Shown: piece after piece, positions 17,634-26,192 of the stretch | Layout of the letters: each line of letters opens with the position of its first letter | Position numbering within the stretch: the stretch's first letter is position 1 | NCBI RefSeq assembly: GCF_030687715.1 | Contig: NZ_CP117445.1 | Location: forward strand, 1,174,501 to 1,238,500 | Origin: Pseudomonas sp. FP2196 | Lineage (GTDB): Bacteria > Pseudomonadota > Gammaproteobacteria > Pseudomonadales > Pseudomonadaceae | Length of the DNA stretch: 64,000 nucleotides | Reading direction: 5' to 3' | Notes under the pieces: model-generated | Told to the model about the DNA's origin: nothing | What the model saw: the letters and a program-made list of their open reading frames with translations, nothing else | The model's database searches: none | Translations under genes and position numbers: made by a program

Positions 17634-19007
17634 ATGCTGTTTTATAGAGGTTTGAAACCGGCACTGGGCTGGTTGTTTTTGTTCGGAGTGCTGGGATGGA
17701 TGCGCTGCAGTGTGGCGGCGCAACTGGCACTGCATGAGGAAGGGGTGGCACTCACTGTCCAGTCCGTGGAACTGAACGCGCACGAACGCCAATGGATTCG
17801 CGATAACCCCAAGGTGACGGTGGCGTCGGTGCAGTACCCGTTGTATCTGTTCAAGGACGAACATGGGCAGTGGAGCGGTTTGAACAACGATGTACTCAAG
17901 CGCCTCACCGCGATGACCGGATTGCAGTTTGTGCACCAGGAGTCTTTTTCCACCGACCATATGCTGGAGCGCCTTGAGAGCGGGGCGGCGGACATCAGCA
18001 CTACCCTCGCCGTGAGTGATGAACGCAAGGTGTTTCTGGATTTCAGCCATGCATTTGGTGGAGCCGGATGGGTGTTTGTCGGTCGCGCCGGATCGCCGCA
18101 GGTGGAGTCTTTCGAGCAATTGGCCAAACGGGTGGTTGTGCTGCCGGCCCGCCACGCGCTGGAGGATGTGATTCGGCGTGACTTTCCGGCGATCGAGATC
18201 CGTTCGGTCAAGACCTATGCCGAGGCCCGGGCTCTGGTCGAGAGCGGCGAAGCCTACGCGACCATTGAAAACGAGATTGGTGCACAGCTTTATCCTTTGG
18301 GATTGCTCAAGGTGGGCGGCCTGGTGGAAGGCAAGTGGGAAGCCGATAACCTGGCCGTGCGCAAGGGCATGCCGGAGCTGCTGAGCATTCTCAACAAGGC
18401 TTTGGAGGCGTTTCCGGCCGCCGAATTGCGGGCCATTCGCCTGAAATGGCTTGAAGGCATTTCACCGGCGCCCGTGCCGTCCATGTGGCAGCGCATGATC
18501 GAATGGGGCTGCTGGATGATGGGCGGGCTCGGCGTGTTCGGTTTGTTGTCGCTGATCTGGAATCGGCGCCTGACGGCGGTGATCAAGTTGCGGCGCGAGG
18601 CGGAAAAGGATCTTGGCGATCAACTGGCGTTTCAGCACGCACTGATCGATTCCATGCCCGATCCGGTGTTCGTCCGCGATCTGCAAGGGCGTCTGATTAT
18701 GTGCAACCGCAGCTATGAAGAGGCGCTTTCGGTTCGACTGGATCAGGTGCAGGGGCGGCAGTTGATCGAGGTCGGTGTGTTACCCGAAGCGACGGCGTTG
18801 ATGTTGCACGACGAATTCATGGTGCAGCTGCGCACGCGCAAGTCGCGTTTCAGCAAACGGCAATTGCAATTCAAGAATGGCCCGCGCGAGGTCTATCAGT
18901 GGACGGTGCCTTTTTACAGTGCCGACGGCAAATTGCGTGGTCTGCTGGGCGGCTGGACGGACATCACTCAGCGCCGGACGGAGAGCGGGTGCAGATGTCC
19001 GCATTGA
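17634..19007 (+). CDS. BvgS-like sensor lacking its kinase: periplasmic solute-binding domain, TM segment, PAS domain
   Basis: A 457-aa protein. A signal/anchor segment is followed by one bacterial solute-binding domain (SBP_bac_3, about residues 45-280; NPKVTVASVQYPLYLFKDE, later VRKGMPELLSILNKALE). Then come a membrane helix (about 290-310, CWMMGGLGVFGLLSLIW) and a PAS domain (about 330-440, FQHALIDSMPDPVFVRD to GLLGGWTDITQRR). In EvgS/BvgS-type sensors a histidine kinase, receiver and Hpt follow. Here the chain stops eight residues after the PAS domain with an unrelated tail (ESGCRCPH). Only 117 bp separate it from the receiver gene at 19125, so the kinase is deleted rather than frameshifted. 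It may be a decayed sensor. An upstream GTG (17628) is an alternative start. Confidence 0.8.
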   Translation: MLFYRGLKPALGWLFLFGVLGWMRCSVAAQLALHEEGVALTVQSVELNAHERQWIRDNPKVTVASVQYPLYLFKDEHGQWSGLNNDVLKRLTAMTGLQFVHQESFSTDHMLERLESGAADISTTLAVSDERKVFLDFSHAFGGAGWVFVGRAGSPQVESFEQLAKRVVVLPARHALEDVIRRDFPAIEIRSVKTYAEARALVESGEAYATIENEIGAQLYPLGLLKVGGLVEGKWEADNLAVRKGMPELLSILNKALEAFPAAELRAIRLKWLEGISPAPVPSMWQRMIEWGCWMMGGLGVFGLLSLIWNRRLTAVIKLRREAEKDLGDQLAFQHALIDSMPDPVFVRDLQGRLIMCNRSYEEALSVRLDQVQGRQLIEVGVLPEATALMLHDEFMVQLRTRKSRFSKRQLQFKNGPREVYQWTVPFYSADGKLRGLLGGWTDITQRRTESGCRCPH

Positions 19008-19124
19008 AGTTGGGAAATGTCCTATACGACGTGACTACTTTTCTGATGGGAGGCTTAAGACGGCTGCCCTAGAGTGAACGGCAACTGCGGTGAGAGTCCG
19101 CGATTGTCGCTTCAGAGGTCGCCC

Positions 19125-19532
19125 ATGCGCTCGCTTAAAGTCCTGATTCTTGAACCCAATCCGTTCCAGTTGATGGCATTGCATCAAATGCTCAATGCCA
19201 TTGGCATCTACGACGTACTGACGGCGCCGTCGCTGGCATCGGCCTTGTGTTCACTGGGGCATCGCGGCGCTGTCGACATCGCTATTTGCGATCCGCAACT
19301 CAAGGGGGGCGATGGCCTGGCGCTGATCCAGCATCTGGCGGAGCAGCAAGAAGCGCGTGCGCTGATCCTTTTGGGCGCGGTCGCGCCGAGTCTGCTGAAC
19401 GATCTGGACTCATTGCTGCGCGAGCATCGGTTGCGACTGCTGGGGCGTGTGCAAACACCGGTCTCGGCAGTGCTGATGAGAGGTTTGCTGGACAGCTACC
19501 TGATCGCTCATACGCAGCCTGTCGGCGTTTGA
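19125..19532 (+). CDS. Stand-alone degenerate response-regulator receiver protein
   Basis: A 135-aa receiver domain. LKVLILEPNPFQL supplies only part of the acidic pocket. The Asp in DIAICDPQLKGGDG sits at the phosphoacceptor position. The usual Ser/Thr falls in ILLGAVAP, and the conserved Lys before Pro is lost (LLGRVQTPV where family members read K-P). It has no output domain. It directly follows the kinase-less BvgS-like gene, so the pair looks like the remains of a two-component system. Start ATG at 19125; the RBS (CAGAGGTCGCCC) is acceptable. Confidence 0.75.
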   Translation: MRSLKVLILEPNPFQLMALHQMLNAIGIYDVLTAPSLASALCSLGHRGAVDIAICDPQLKGGDGLALIQHLAEQQEARALILLGAVAPSLLNDLDSLLREHRLRLLGRVQTPVSAVLMRGLLDSYLIAHTQPVGV

Positions 19533-19696
19533 GGGGCGTGGTTATTTTTCTGTCATCTTCGCCGTGCATGCTCTGACAGACCGGTGGCGCTGCAGTGCTT
19601 GCAACCGAAATGCAGAACTTTCTTCTCGGGCCGGTGGTCATTTACAGTGGACACGCCCCAGACACAATGTTTTCGGACTATTGAGTGGAGATCGAG

Positions 19697-19978
19697 ATGG
19701 AAAGTATCAGTCTATTGCTCGGTGAGGCTCTGAGCCCGTATCAGGTTTCGTTGTCCCCAAGCGGTGCCCAGGGTGAATGCCTGGTGACCTTGAAGAACAG
19801 CAGCGGCGCCATTGTGGTTGAACGCCCATTCAATCAGGCGCAGTTGACCGACAAGCGTCAACTGACCGATGTCGTTGACGGTTTGCACCGTGACATCCTG
19901 ATTGCCGAAGGGCGCCTGGAGCCCTGCGTGATCGCAGCATTGCGCAATGCAGCCTTGGACAAGCGTCCGGGGCTTTGA
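19697..19978 (+). CDS. DUF3509 family protein
   Basis: A 93-aa protein starting MESISLLLGEALSPYQVSL and containing ERPFNQAQLTDKRQLTDVV and IAALRNAALDKRPGL. It matches the Pseudomonas-specific DUF3509 group, whose function is unknown. It is probably cytoplasmic: no signal peptide or membrane segment is seen. Start ATG at 19697 with GTGGAGATCGAG upstream. A terminator lies about 125 bp downstream. Confidence 0.7.
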   Translation: MESISLLLGEALSPYQVSLSPSGAQGECLVTLKNSSGAIVVERPFNQAQLTDKRQLTDVVDGLHRDILIAEGRLEPCVIAALRNAALDKRPGL

Positions 19979-20105
19979 AAAATGAAATGTTTTTTGTGGG
20001 AACCTTCCTGCATCCCCGTCAGTCAGACCCCGTAACAGCAGGATCAAGTATTGTGCTCCGGTGCTTGTCGCTTGCTGCTACTGGTCTTTTTTACAGGCCA
20101 CGTTT

Positions 20106-20142
20106 AACCCCGAGTCGTCTCCCCACTTCTCGGGGTTTCTTT
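20106..20142 (+). terminator. Intrinsic terminator downstream of the DUF3509 gene
   Basis: AACCCCGAG pairs with CTCGGGGTTT, followed by CTTTT. The hairpin has a loop of about 14 nt. The preceding 125 bp (19979-20105) hold no ORF, so a small RNA ending at this terminator is possible but unproven. Confidence 0.65.
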
Positions 20143-20156
20143 TGTCTGAAATTTGC

Positions 20157-21062
20157 TCACTGAGCCGCCTGCTGTTCGAAGAACATCCGGGCCTGTTCGA
20201 GGTAAGCTTCACGCCTGTCGGGATCGAGCCAGTCGGCATAGCGCTGGTTCAACTGATCGTGGGGCAGGGTACGCAGTAGTTGGTTGATCTCGGTGATCGC
20301 CTGGCGACCTTGTGGTGTGTCGGAACATCCGATGTAACCCGATAGGTATTTAACGTTGCCCCGAATCGGATAAAACAGCAGCTCATCTTCGGCAATTTGT
20401 GCCAGCTGAGCCTGGTAGCGGATTTCCGGCCAATAACCCAGAACTACCTGTAACCGTCCGAGACGCTGCATCATCAGCAGGCTGTTTAGGGCGTCGTTGC
20501 CGTAATGCGGTGTGAGTGCGTCTTTTGGTGCCTGGCGCAGCAGGTTGTCGACGAGCTCACCGTAACTGCGCTCCGCGACGACGCCGATCTTTTCCTTGCC
20601 ATCGGCTAAAAGCGCCGCCAGATCGACTTCACCGTCCACCAGAAACCGCGCCAATACGCCGCGATCTTTCTGACGCACCACCAGCCCGTTGCTGACAGCG
20701 CGAAACGCAGGAATGGAAAAGGCGATCGATTGCGCGCGCTCTTTGCTCCAGATTAACGAGGGGTCGCAGGTGAATGAGGCTTCGTGAAGCATCTGCATGC
20801 CGCGGGCGCGATTGACCCGTATCAGCGTATGTTCGTATTGCGGCATGCCGGCGATCAGCATCGGCATCAGGTGATCGATGACGCCCAGGCCCTTTTTCGG
20901 ACCTTCGAAAATCGTCAGCGGTGGCAAGTCGCGCAGTAACCAGATCAGCGTCGGTTTCGCCTGCGCCCAAGCCGGCAAACCCAGCAGAAACAGCAAGCCG
21001 AACAGGCGCCACGTCCACCAGTGATGGGCGCGGTTGGCGGCTGATGTCTGTCGGTTTTTCAG
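20157..21062 (-). CDS. TIGR02285-type periplasmic solute-binding protein, probable CTG start
   Basis: A protein of about 301 aa with an export signal (WTWRLFGLLFLLGLPAWAQA) followed by a solute-binding fold. PTLIWLLRDLPPLTIFEGPKKGLGVIDHL at the start and GYIGCSDTPQGRQAITEINQLLRTLP at the end match the Pseudomonas TIGR02285 group. No ligand is known. No ATG, GTG or TTG lies at a sensible place before the signal peptide. A CTG at 21060-21062, one base after the CaiB stop codon, has GGAG 9 nt upstream and fits best. The gene would thus be translated by re-initiation after the CoA transferase gene. A later TTG inside the signal peptide is the alternative. Confidence 0.7.
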   Translation of the reverse strand: MKNRQTSAANRAHHWWTWRLFGLLFLLGLPAWAQAKPTLIWLLRDLPPLTIFEGPKKGLGVIDHLMPMLIAGMPQYEHTLIRVNRARGMQMLHEASFTCDPSLIWSKERAQSIAFSIPAFRAVSNGLVVRQKDRGVLARFLVDGEVDLAALLADGKEKIGVVAERSYGELVDNLLRQAPKDALTPHYGNDALNSLLMMQRLGRLQVVLGYWPEIRYQAQLAQIAEDELLFYPIRGNVKYLSGYIGCSDTPQGRQAITEINQLLRTLPHDQLNQRYADWLDPDRREAYLEQARMFFEQQAAQ

Positions 21063-21063
21063 T

Positions 21064-22263
21064 TCAAATGGCTCCGTCTTCGCGCAGTCGGGTGATCTGC
21101 TGCTCGTCGTAGCCAAGATCGTGGAGTACCTGCGCATTGTGTTCACCGAGCTGCGGCCCGACCCATTCGGACGAGCCCGGTGTCTCAGAGAGTTTCGGCA
21201 CGATGCCCGGCATCTTGAAGGACTTGCCGTCCGGCAGCTTGGCGTGCAGGAACATTTCCCGGGCAAGGTATTGCGGATCGGTCAGCATGTCCTCGGCGCT
21301 GAAGATCCGACTGACCGGCACCTCGGCCTGATTAAGCCGCTCGAGGACGGTTTGTAGCGGCAGCGAATTGACCCAGCGATCAATTACGCCATACAACTCG
21401 TCACGGCGGCTGTCGCGCCCATCGTTGCTGGCCAGCGTCGGATCGTTGGCCAGATCGTCGCGGCCCATCACCTGCATGAAACGTTTGAAAATCGCATCGC
21501 CATTCGCGCCGATCTGCACATGCTTGCCGTCGGCGCTGGTGTGGATCGAGGAGGGCGTGATGCCGGGCATGATGTTGCCGGTGCGCTCGCGGATAAAACC
21601 GAACACGTCGAACTCCGGCACCATGCTTTCCATCATGGCGAAGATCGCTTCATACAACGCCACATCGACCACTTGGCCCAAGCCGCCGTTGACCTCGCGA
21701 TGACGCAGCGCCATCAACGCGCCGATCACGCCCCACAGCGCGGCAATCGAATCACCGATGGAAATCCCGGTGCGCACCGGTGGCCGATCCTCGAAGCCGG
21801 TGATGTAACGCAGGCCGCCCATGGATTCGCCGACCGCACCGAAACCGGGTTGATCCTTCATCGGCCCGGTCTGACCGAAGCCAGAGAGGCGTACCATCAC
21901 CAGTTTCGGGTTCAGCGCATGTAAGGTTTCCCAGCTCAGACCGAGTTTCTCCAGGACGCCGGGTCGGAAGTTCTCGATCAGAATATCGGCTTCAGCGAGC
22001 AATTTTTTCAGGATTGCCAAACCCTCGGGGTGTTTGAGGTTCAGCGTCAGCGATTTCTTGTTGCGCGCCTGAACGAACCACCACAGCGAAGTGCCTTCGT
22101 ACAACTTACGCCACTTGCGCAGGGGATCACCGCCGTCCGGCGATTCGATCTTGATCACTTCGGCGCCGAACTCGCCGCAAATACGCGAGGCAAACGGCCC
22201 GGCAATCAACGTACCCAATTCAATGACTTTCACACCGCTGAGCGGCTTGTTGGCGAACGGCAT
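21064..22263 (-). CDS. CaiB/BaiF family CoA transferase
   Basis: A 399-aa family III CoA transferase. The chain begins PLSGVKVIELGTLIAGPFASRICGEFGAEVIKIE and includes ADILIENFRPGVLEKLGLSW, with the catalytic Asp expected in the GDSIAALWGV region. Family members move CoA between carboxylic acids; the substrate is unknown. It is divergent from yaeQ (146 bp between the starts) and is followed after one base by the solute-binding gene, so the two share a message. Confidence 0.85.
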   Translation of the reverse strand: MPFANKPLSGVKVIELGTLIAGPFASRICGEFGAEVIKIESPDGGDPLRKWRKLYEGTSLWWFVQARNKKSLTLNLKHPEGLAILKKLLAEADILIENFRPGVLEKLGLSWETLHALNPKLVMVRLSGFGQTGPMKDQPGFGAVGESMGGLRYITGFEDRPPVRTGISIGDSIAALWGVIGALMALRHREVNGGLGQVVDVALYEAIFAMMESMVPEFDVFGFIRERTGNIMPGITPSSIHTSADGKHVQIGANGDAIFKRFMQVMGRDDLANDPTLASNDGRDSRRDELYGVIDRWVNSLPLQTVLERLNQAEVPVSRIFSAEDMLTDPQYLAREMFLHAKLPDGKSFKMPGIVPKLSETPGSSEWVGPQLGEHNAQVLHDLGYDEQQITRLREDGAI

Positions 22264-22409
22264 ACTGAATCCTGTAGGACAAGGTTGTGCGGATACAGCG
22301 TTTTAACATAGCCGGCTGTCAGGCGCGCAAAGTTGATCGCCATCAATTCGATGATTGCCTACAGCATCGGTTAGACTTGCCGACTTTCCTCGTATCAAGA
22401 AGCCCGTTC

Positions 22410-22952
22410 ATGGCCCAGCCGTCCACTACCTATAAATTCGAACTGAACCTCACCGACCTCGACCGCAGCGTCTACGAGAGCGTCAAGCAGACCATCGCCC
22501 GTCACCCTTCGGAGACCGAAGAGCGCATGACCGTGCGGCTGCTGGCCTACGCCCTCTGGTACAACGAGCAGTTGTCGTTTGGCCGTGGTCTGTCGGACGT
22601 GGATGAGCCGGCGATGTGGGAAAAAAGCCTGGATGACCGTGTCCTGCACTGGATCGAAGTCGGCCAGCCAGACGCCGATCGTCTGACCTGGTGCTCACGC
22701 CGCACCGAACGCACCAGCCTGTTGGCCTACGGCAGTCTGCGCGTCTGGGAAACCAAGGTCATCCCGGCGATCAAGAACCTGAAAAACGTCAACATCGCTG
22801 CGGTCCCGCAAGAAGTGTTGGAAACCCTGGCCAAGGACATGCCTCGCGTCATCAAGTGGGACGTGATGATCAGCGAAGGGACGATCTTCGTCACCGACGA
22901 CCGTGGTCAGCACGAAGTCCAGTTGCAATGGCTGCAAGGTGAGCGCGGCTGA
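22410..22952 (+). CDS. yaeQ: YaeQ family protein
   Basis: A 180-aa protein matching YaeQ from end to end: TYKFELNLTDLDRSVYESV at the start, RLLAYALWYNEQLSFGRGLSD in the middle, IEVGQPDADRL, and VQLQWLQGERG at the end. YaeQ has a PD-(D/E)XK-like nuclease fold without shown nuclease activity, and E. coli YaeQ was linked to suppression of RfaH loss. The start is the ATG at 22410; the open frame upstream lies in the divergent promoter region. recJ follows 55 bp later. Confidence 0.88.
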   Translation: MAQPSTTYKFELNLTDLDRSVYESVKQTIARHPSETEERMTVRLLAYALWYNEQLSFGRGLSDVDEPAMWEKSLDDRVLHWIEVGQPDADRLTWCSRRTERTSLLAYGSLRVWETKVIPAIKNLKNVNIAAVPQEVLETLAKDMPRVIKWDVMISEGTIFVTDDRGQHEVQLQWLQGERG

Positions 22953-23007
22953 TCCTGCGCTTTCACCGGATTAATCCCACGTATTCAAGAGAAGCCTCCG
23001 TCACCCC

Positions 23008-24717
23008 ATGCGTATCGAACCTCGCCAACTGCCTGCCACTCTGCCATTTCTCGGTGATCTGCCACCCCTGCTGACCCGTTTGTACGCTGCGCGGGGCGTG
23101 CAATCCGAGGCGGAGCTGGACAAGAGCCTGGCTCGGTTGATCCCGTTCCAGCAACTCAAAGGTATTGATGCGGCAGTAGACCTGCTGGTAACGGCTCTGG
23201 AGCAACGTCAGCGCATCCTCATCGTCGGTGACTTTGATGCGGACGGCGCCACCGCCAGCACGGTCGGCATGCTCGGTCTGCGCCTGCTGGGTGCGGCGCA
23301 CGTCGATTACCTGGTACCGAACCGCTTTGAATACGGCTACGGCCTGACCCCGGAAATCGTCGAAGTCGCCATGACCCGCGAGCCGCAGCTGCTGATCACC
23401 GTCGACAACGGCATCTCCAGCGTCGAAGGCGTTGCCGCCGCGAAGCGTCATGGGCTCAAAGTACTGATCACCGATCACCACTTGCCGGGCGACAAACTGC
23501 CGGCGGCCGATGCGCTGGTCAATCCGAACCAACCGGGCTGCGAGTTTCCGAGCAAGGCGCTGGCCGGGGTCGGGGTGATTTTCTATGTATTGATGGCTTT
23601 GCGTGCGCGCCTGCGCAGCCTCGGCTGGTACGAGAACAGCCCACAGCCGAACATCGGCGAACTGCTCGATCTGGTAGCGCTGGGCAGCGTGGCCGACGTG
23701 GTGCCATTGGACGCCAACAATCGCATTCTGGTGCACCAAGGTCTTGAGCGGATTCGTGCCGGGCGCGCGCGGCCGGGGATCAAGGCGATTCTTGAAGTGG
23801 CAAAGCGTGACGCGGCGCGGATAACCTCCACGGATCTCGGCTTTATCGTCGGCCCGCGGCTGAATGCCGCCGGACGTCTGGATGATATGAGCCTGGGCAT
23901 CGAGTGCTTGCTCACTGCCGACGCCAATATGGCTCAGGAAATGGCCGCGCAACTGGACGGCATGAACCAGGATCGCAAATCCATCGAGCAGGGCATGCAG
24001 CGTGAAGCGCTGGCCCAGCTCAAGGATTTGCCCGTCGAGTCGATGCCATACGGTTTGTGCCTGTTCGATCCGCAGTGGCACCAAGGCGTCATCGGCATCC
24101 TCGCCTCGCGCATGAAAGAGCGTTATTTCCGTCCGACCATTGCCTTCGCCGATGCCGGTGATGGCCTGCTAAAAGGCTCGGGGCGTTCGGTGCAGGGCTT
24201 TCATATTCGCGATGCACTGAGCGTGGTCGCGGCGCAGCATCCGAACCTGATTGCCAAGTACGGCGGCCACGCAATGGCGGCAGGCCTGACCTTGCCGCAA
24301 GAGAATTTTCCGCTGTTCGCCGAGGCATTTGACGCTGAAGTGCGTAGGCAACTTCGCGAAGAAGACCTCACCGGGCGCTTGCTCTCGGATGGCACGCTGG
24401 CGGTTGAGGAATTCCACCTCGAACTGGCCCGCGCCCTGCGCCACGCCGGACCGTGGGGGCAACACTTCCCGGAGCCTCTGTTTCACGGCGTGTTCCAGTT
24501 GGTCGAGCAGCGCGTGGTGGGGGAGCGGCATTTGAAAGTGGTGCTGAAAAGCGAATGTGGTTCGGTGAAGCTGGACGGCATCGCTTTCGGTATCGACCGT
24601 GATATCTGGCCAAATCCGACCATCAAGTGGGTTGAATTGGCCTACAAACTCGACGTCAACGAGTTTCGCGGTAACGAGACCGTGCAATTGATGATTGCCC
24701 ACATCGAACCGCGCTGA
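23008..24717 (+). CDS. recJ: Single-stranded-DNA-specific exonuclease RecJ
   Basis: A 569-aa DHH-family 5'-3' exonuclease that acts in recombination and mismatch repair. Motifs in order are LIVGDFDADGATAST (motif I), VDNG, ITDHHLPGD (DHH motif), GVGVIFYVLMAL, LVALGSVADVVPL and GPRLNAAGRLDDM. The DHHA1 region contains GLLKGSGRSVQGFHIRDAL and YGGHAMAAGLT, and the OB-fold tail ends IAHIEPR. The length is normal. A family B REP pair begins directly at the stop codon. Confidence 0.96.
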   Translation: MRIEPRQLPATLPFLGDLPPLLTRLYAARGVQSEAELDKSLARLIPFQQLKGIDAAVDLLVTALEQRQRILIVGDFDADGATASTVGMLGLRLLGAAHVDYLVPNRFEYGYGLTPEIVEVAMTREPQLLITVDNGISSVEGVAAAKRHGLKVLITDHHLPGDKLPAADALVNPNQPGCEFPSKALAGVGVIFYVLMALRARLRSLGWYENSPQPNIGELLDLVALGSVADVVPLDANNRILVHQGLERIRAGRARPGIKAILEVAKRDAARITSTDLGFIVGPRLNAAGRLDDMSLGIECLLTADANMAQEMAAQLDGMNQDRKSIEQGMQREALAQLKDLPVESMPYGLCLFDPQWHQGVIGILASRMKERYFRPTIAFADAGDGLLKGSGRSVQGFHIRDALSVVAAQHPNLIAKYGGHAMAAGLTLPQENFPLFAEAFDAEVRRQLREEDLTGRLLSDGTLAVEEFHLELARALRHAGPWGQHFPEPLFHGVFQLVEQRVVGERHLKVVLKSECGSVKLDGIAFGIDRDIWPNPTIKWVELAYKLDVNEFRGNETVQLMIAHIEPR

Positions 24718-24800
24718 AGATCAAAAGATCGCAGCCTGCGGCAGCTCCTACATTGGAATGCGATTCTTCTGTAGGAGCTGCCGCGGGCTGCGATCTTTTC
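24718..24800. repeat. Paired REP element, family B
   Basis: GATCGCAGCCTGCGGCAGCT..CCTAC is paired with GTAGGAGCTGCCGCGGGCTG..CGATCTTTTC. The remaining 170 bp before the next gene would hold the oxidoreductase promoter; no clear -35/-10 pair was picked. Confidence 0.85.
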
Positions 24801-24973
24801 AGGAACCCCCCGAGATGCCCCGTTGTCGACTAGGCTCTAAGCACTGCTTGATTGGCCTTGTGACGTCTTGTCGAATTTTTTGCCCGCGGGGGCGGGTGCT
24901 GCACCTTTTCCTGTCACTCGTCGACTTTTCAAACAGAACCCTGGAGCCTGCCCACTGATTTGAGAGGTGCCCC

Positions 24974-26080
24974 ATGAGTCTGCTGCTTGAACCCTTTACC
25001 CTGCGCCAACTGACCCTGCCCAATCGCATCGCCGTTTCGCCCATGTGCCAGTACTCCAGCGTCGATGGCCTGGCCAATGACTGGCATCTGGTGCACCTCG
25101 GCAGCCGCGCGGTGGGCGGCGCCGGACTGGTTTTCACCGAAGCCACCGCGGTGACGGCCGACGGGCGAATCACCGCCGAAGACCTTGGTTTGTGGAACGA
25201 CGAACAGATCGAACCGCTGCAACGCATCACCCGTTTCATCACCGCCAATGGCGCGGTGGCCGGCATTCAACTGGCCCACGCGGGGCGCAAGGCCAGCACC
25301 CATCGGCCATGGATCGGCAAGCATGGCAGCGTCAAACCGGACGATGGCGGCTGGACCCCGGTCGGCCCTTCCCCGATTGCTTTCGACCCGCAACACACAC
25401 AACCCAAACAGCTCGATGAAGGGCAGATCGCCGACGTCATTCAAGCGTTTGTCGATGCTGCAAAACGCGCGCTGACAGCGGGTTTTAGTGTGGTTGAGGT
25501 GCATGCGGCCCACGGTTATCTGCTGCATCAGTTTCTCTCGCCGCTGAGTAATCAACGACGTGATCAGTACGGCGGTTCCTTTGAAAACCGCATTCGGCTG
25601 GTGCTGCAAGTCACCGAAGCCGTCCGCGCGGTCTGGCCGGAAGAGTTACCGGTGTTCGTCCGCGTGTCGGCCACCGACTGGGTCGAGGACGGCTGGAACC
25701 CGGATGAAACCGTGGAGCTGGCGCGACGCCTGCACACACTCGGTGCGGATCTGATCGACGTTTCCTCGGGCGGTACAGCGGCCAACGCGGAGATTCCCGT
25801 TGGGCCGGGTTATCAGACACGCTTCGCTGAACGTGTACGCAAGGAGTCAGGCATCGCCACCGGCACAGTGGGAATGATTACCGAGCCGGCACAAGCCGAG
25901 CACATCCTGCGCACTTGTCAGGCCGACATCATCTTCCTCGCCCGTGAACTGCTGCGTGATCCGTACTGGCCATTGCACGCCGACGATGATCTGGGCGGAC
26001 GCAAAGCGGTGTGGCCGGCGCAGTACCAGCGCGCGACCCATCGTGATCAGCCGATTCATGAGTCTGATCTTCGCGATTGA
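24974..26080 (+). CDS. NADH:flavin oxidoreductase, old yellow enzyme (YqjM/XenA type)
   Basis: A 368-aa FMN-dependent ene-reductase. The thermophilic-like class is marked by VSPMCQYSSVDGLANDWHLVHLGSRA (the Cys modulates the flavin). GIQLAHAGRKAS and VEVHAAHGYLLHQFLSPLSNQR provide the substrate-binding His residues, and NRRDQYGGSFENRIRLVLQV-type flavin contacts follow (SNQRRDQYGGSFENRIRL). It would reduce activated C=C bonds, and relatives act on nitro compounds. It stands alone between a REP pair and a strong terminator. Confidence 0.9.
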   Translation: MSLLLEPFTLRQLTLPNRIAVSPMCQYSSVDGLANDWHLVHLGSRAVGGAGLVFTEATAVTADGRITAEDLGLWNDEQIEPLQRITRFITANGAVAGIQLAHAGRKASTHRPWIGKHGSVKPDDGGWTPVGPSPIAFDPQHTQPKQLDEGQIADVIQAFVDAAKRALTAGFSVVEVHAAHGYLLHQFLSPLSNQRRDQYGGSFENRIRLVLQVTEAVRAVWPEELPVFVRVSATDWVEDGWNPDETVELARRLHTLGADLIDVSSGGTAANAEIPVGPGYQTRFAERVRKESGIATGTVGMITEPAQAEHILRTCQADIIFLARELLRDPYWPLHADDDLGGRKAVWPAQYQRATHRDQPIHESDLRD

Positions 26081-26095
26081 GTGACCGCTGAAAAG

Positions 26096-26132
26096 CAAAA
26101 AGCCCCAACCAGTGATGGTCGGGGCTTTTTTC
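26096..26132 (+). terminator. Intrinsic terminator of the oxidoreductase gene
   Basis: AGCCCCAACC pairs with GGTCGGGGCT with one bulge, flanked by A and T runs. The IS element begins 8 bp further on. Confidence 0.88.
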
Positions 26133-26192
26133 TGGTGGGTGTCCCGTCCTGAATAAGGTTTACACCTTCTGACTTCTTTTCAGGAAGGTGCA

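Noticed and set aside
16098..18155. Very long minus-strand frame (685 codons) across thrC and the BvgS-like gene
   Set aside because: It spans two well-supported plus-strand genes and the terminator between them. Its composition is antisense-like.
19979..20105. Possible small RNA between the DUF3509 gene and the terminator at 20106
   Set aside because: A T-rich stretch and the terminator are suggestive, but I found no clear promoter and no match to a known Pseudomonas sRNA, so I list only the terminator.
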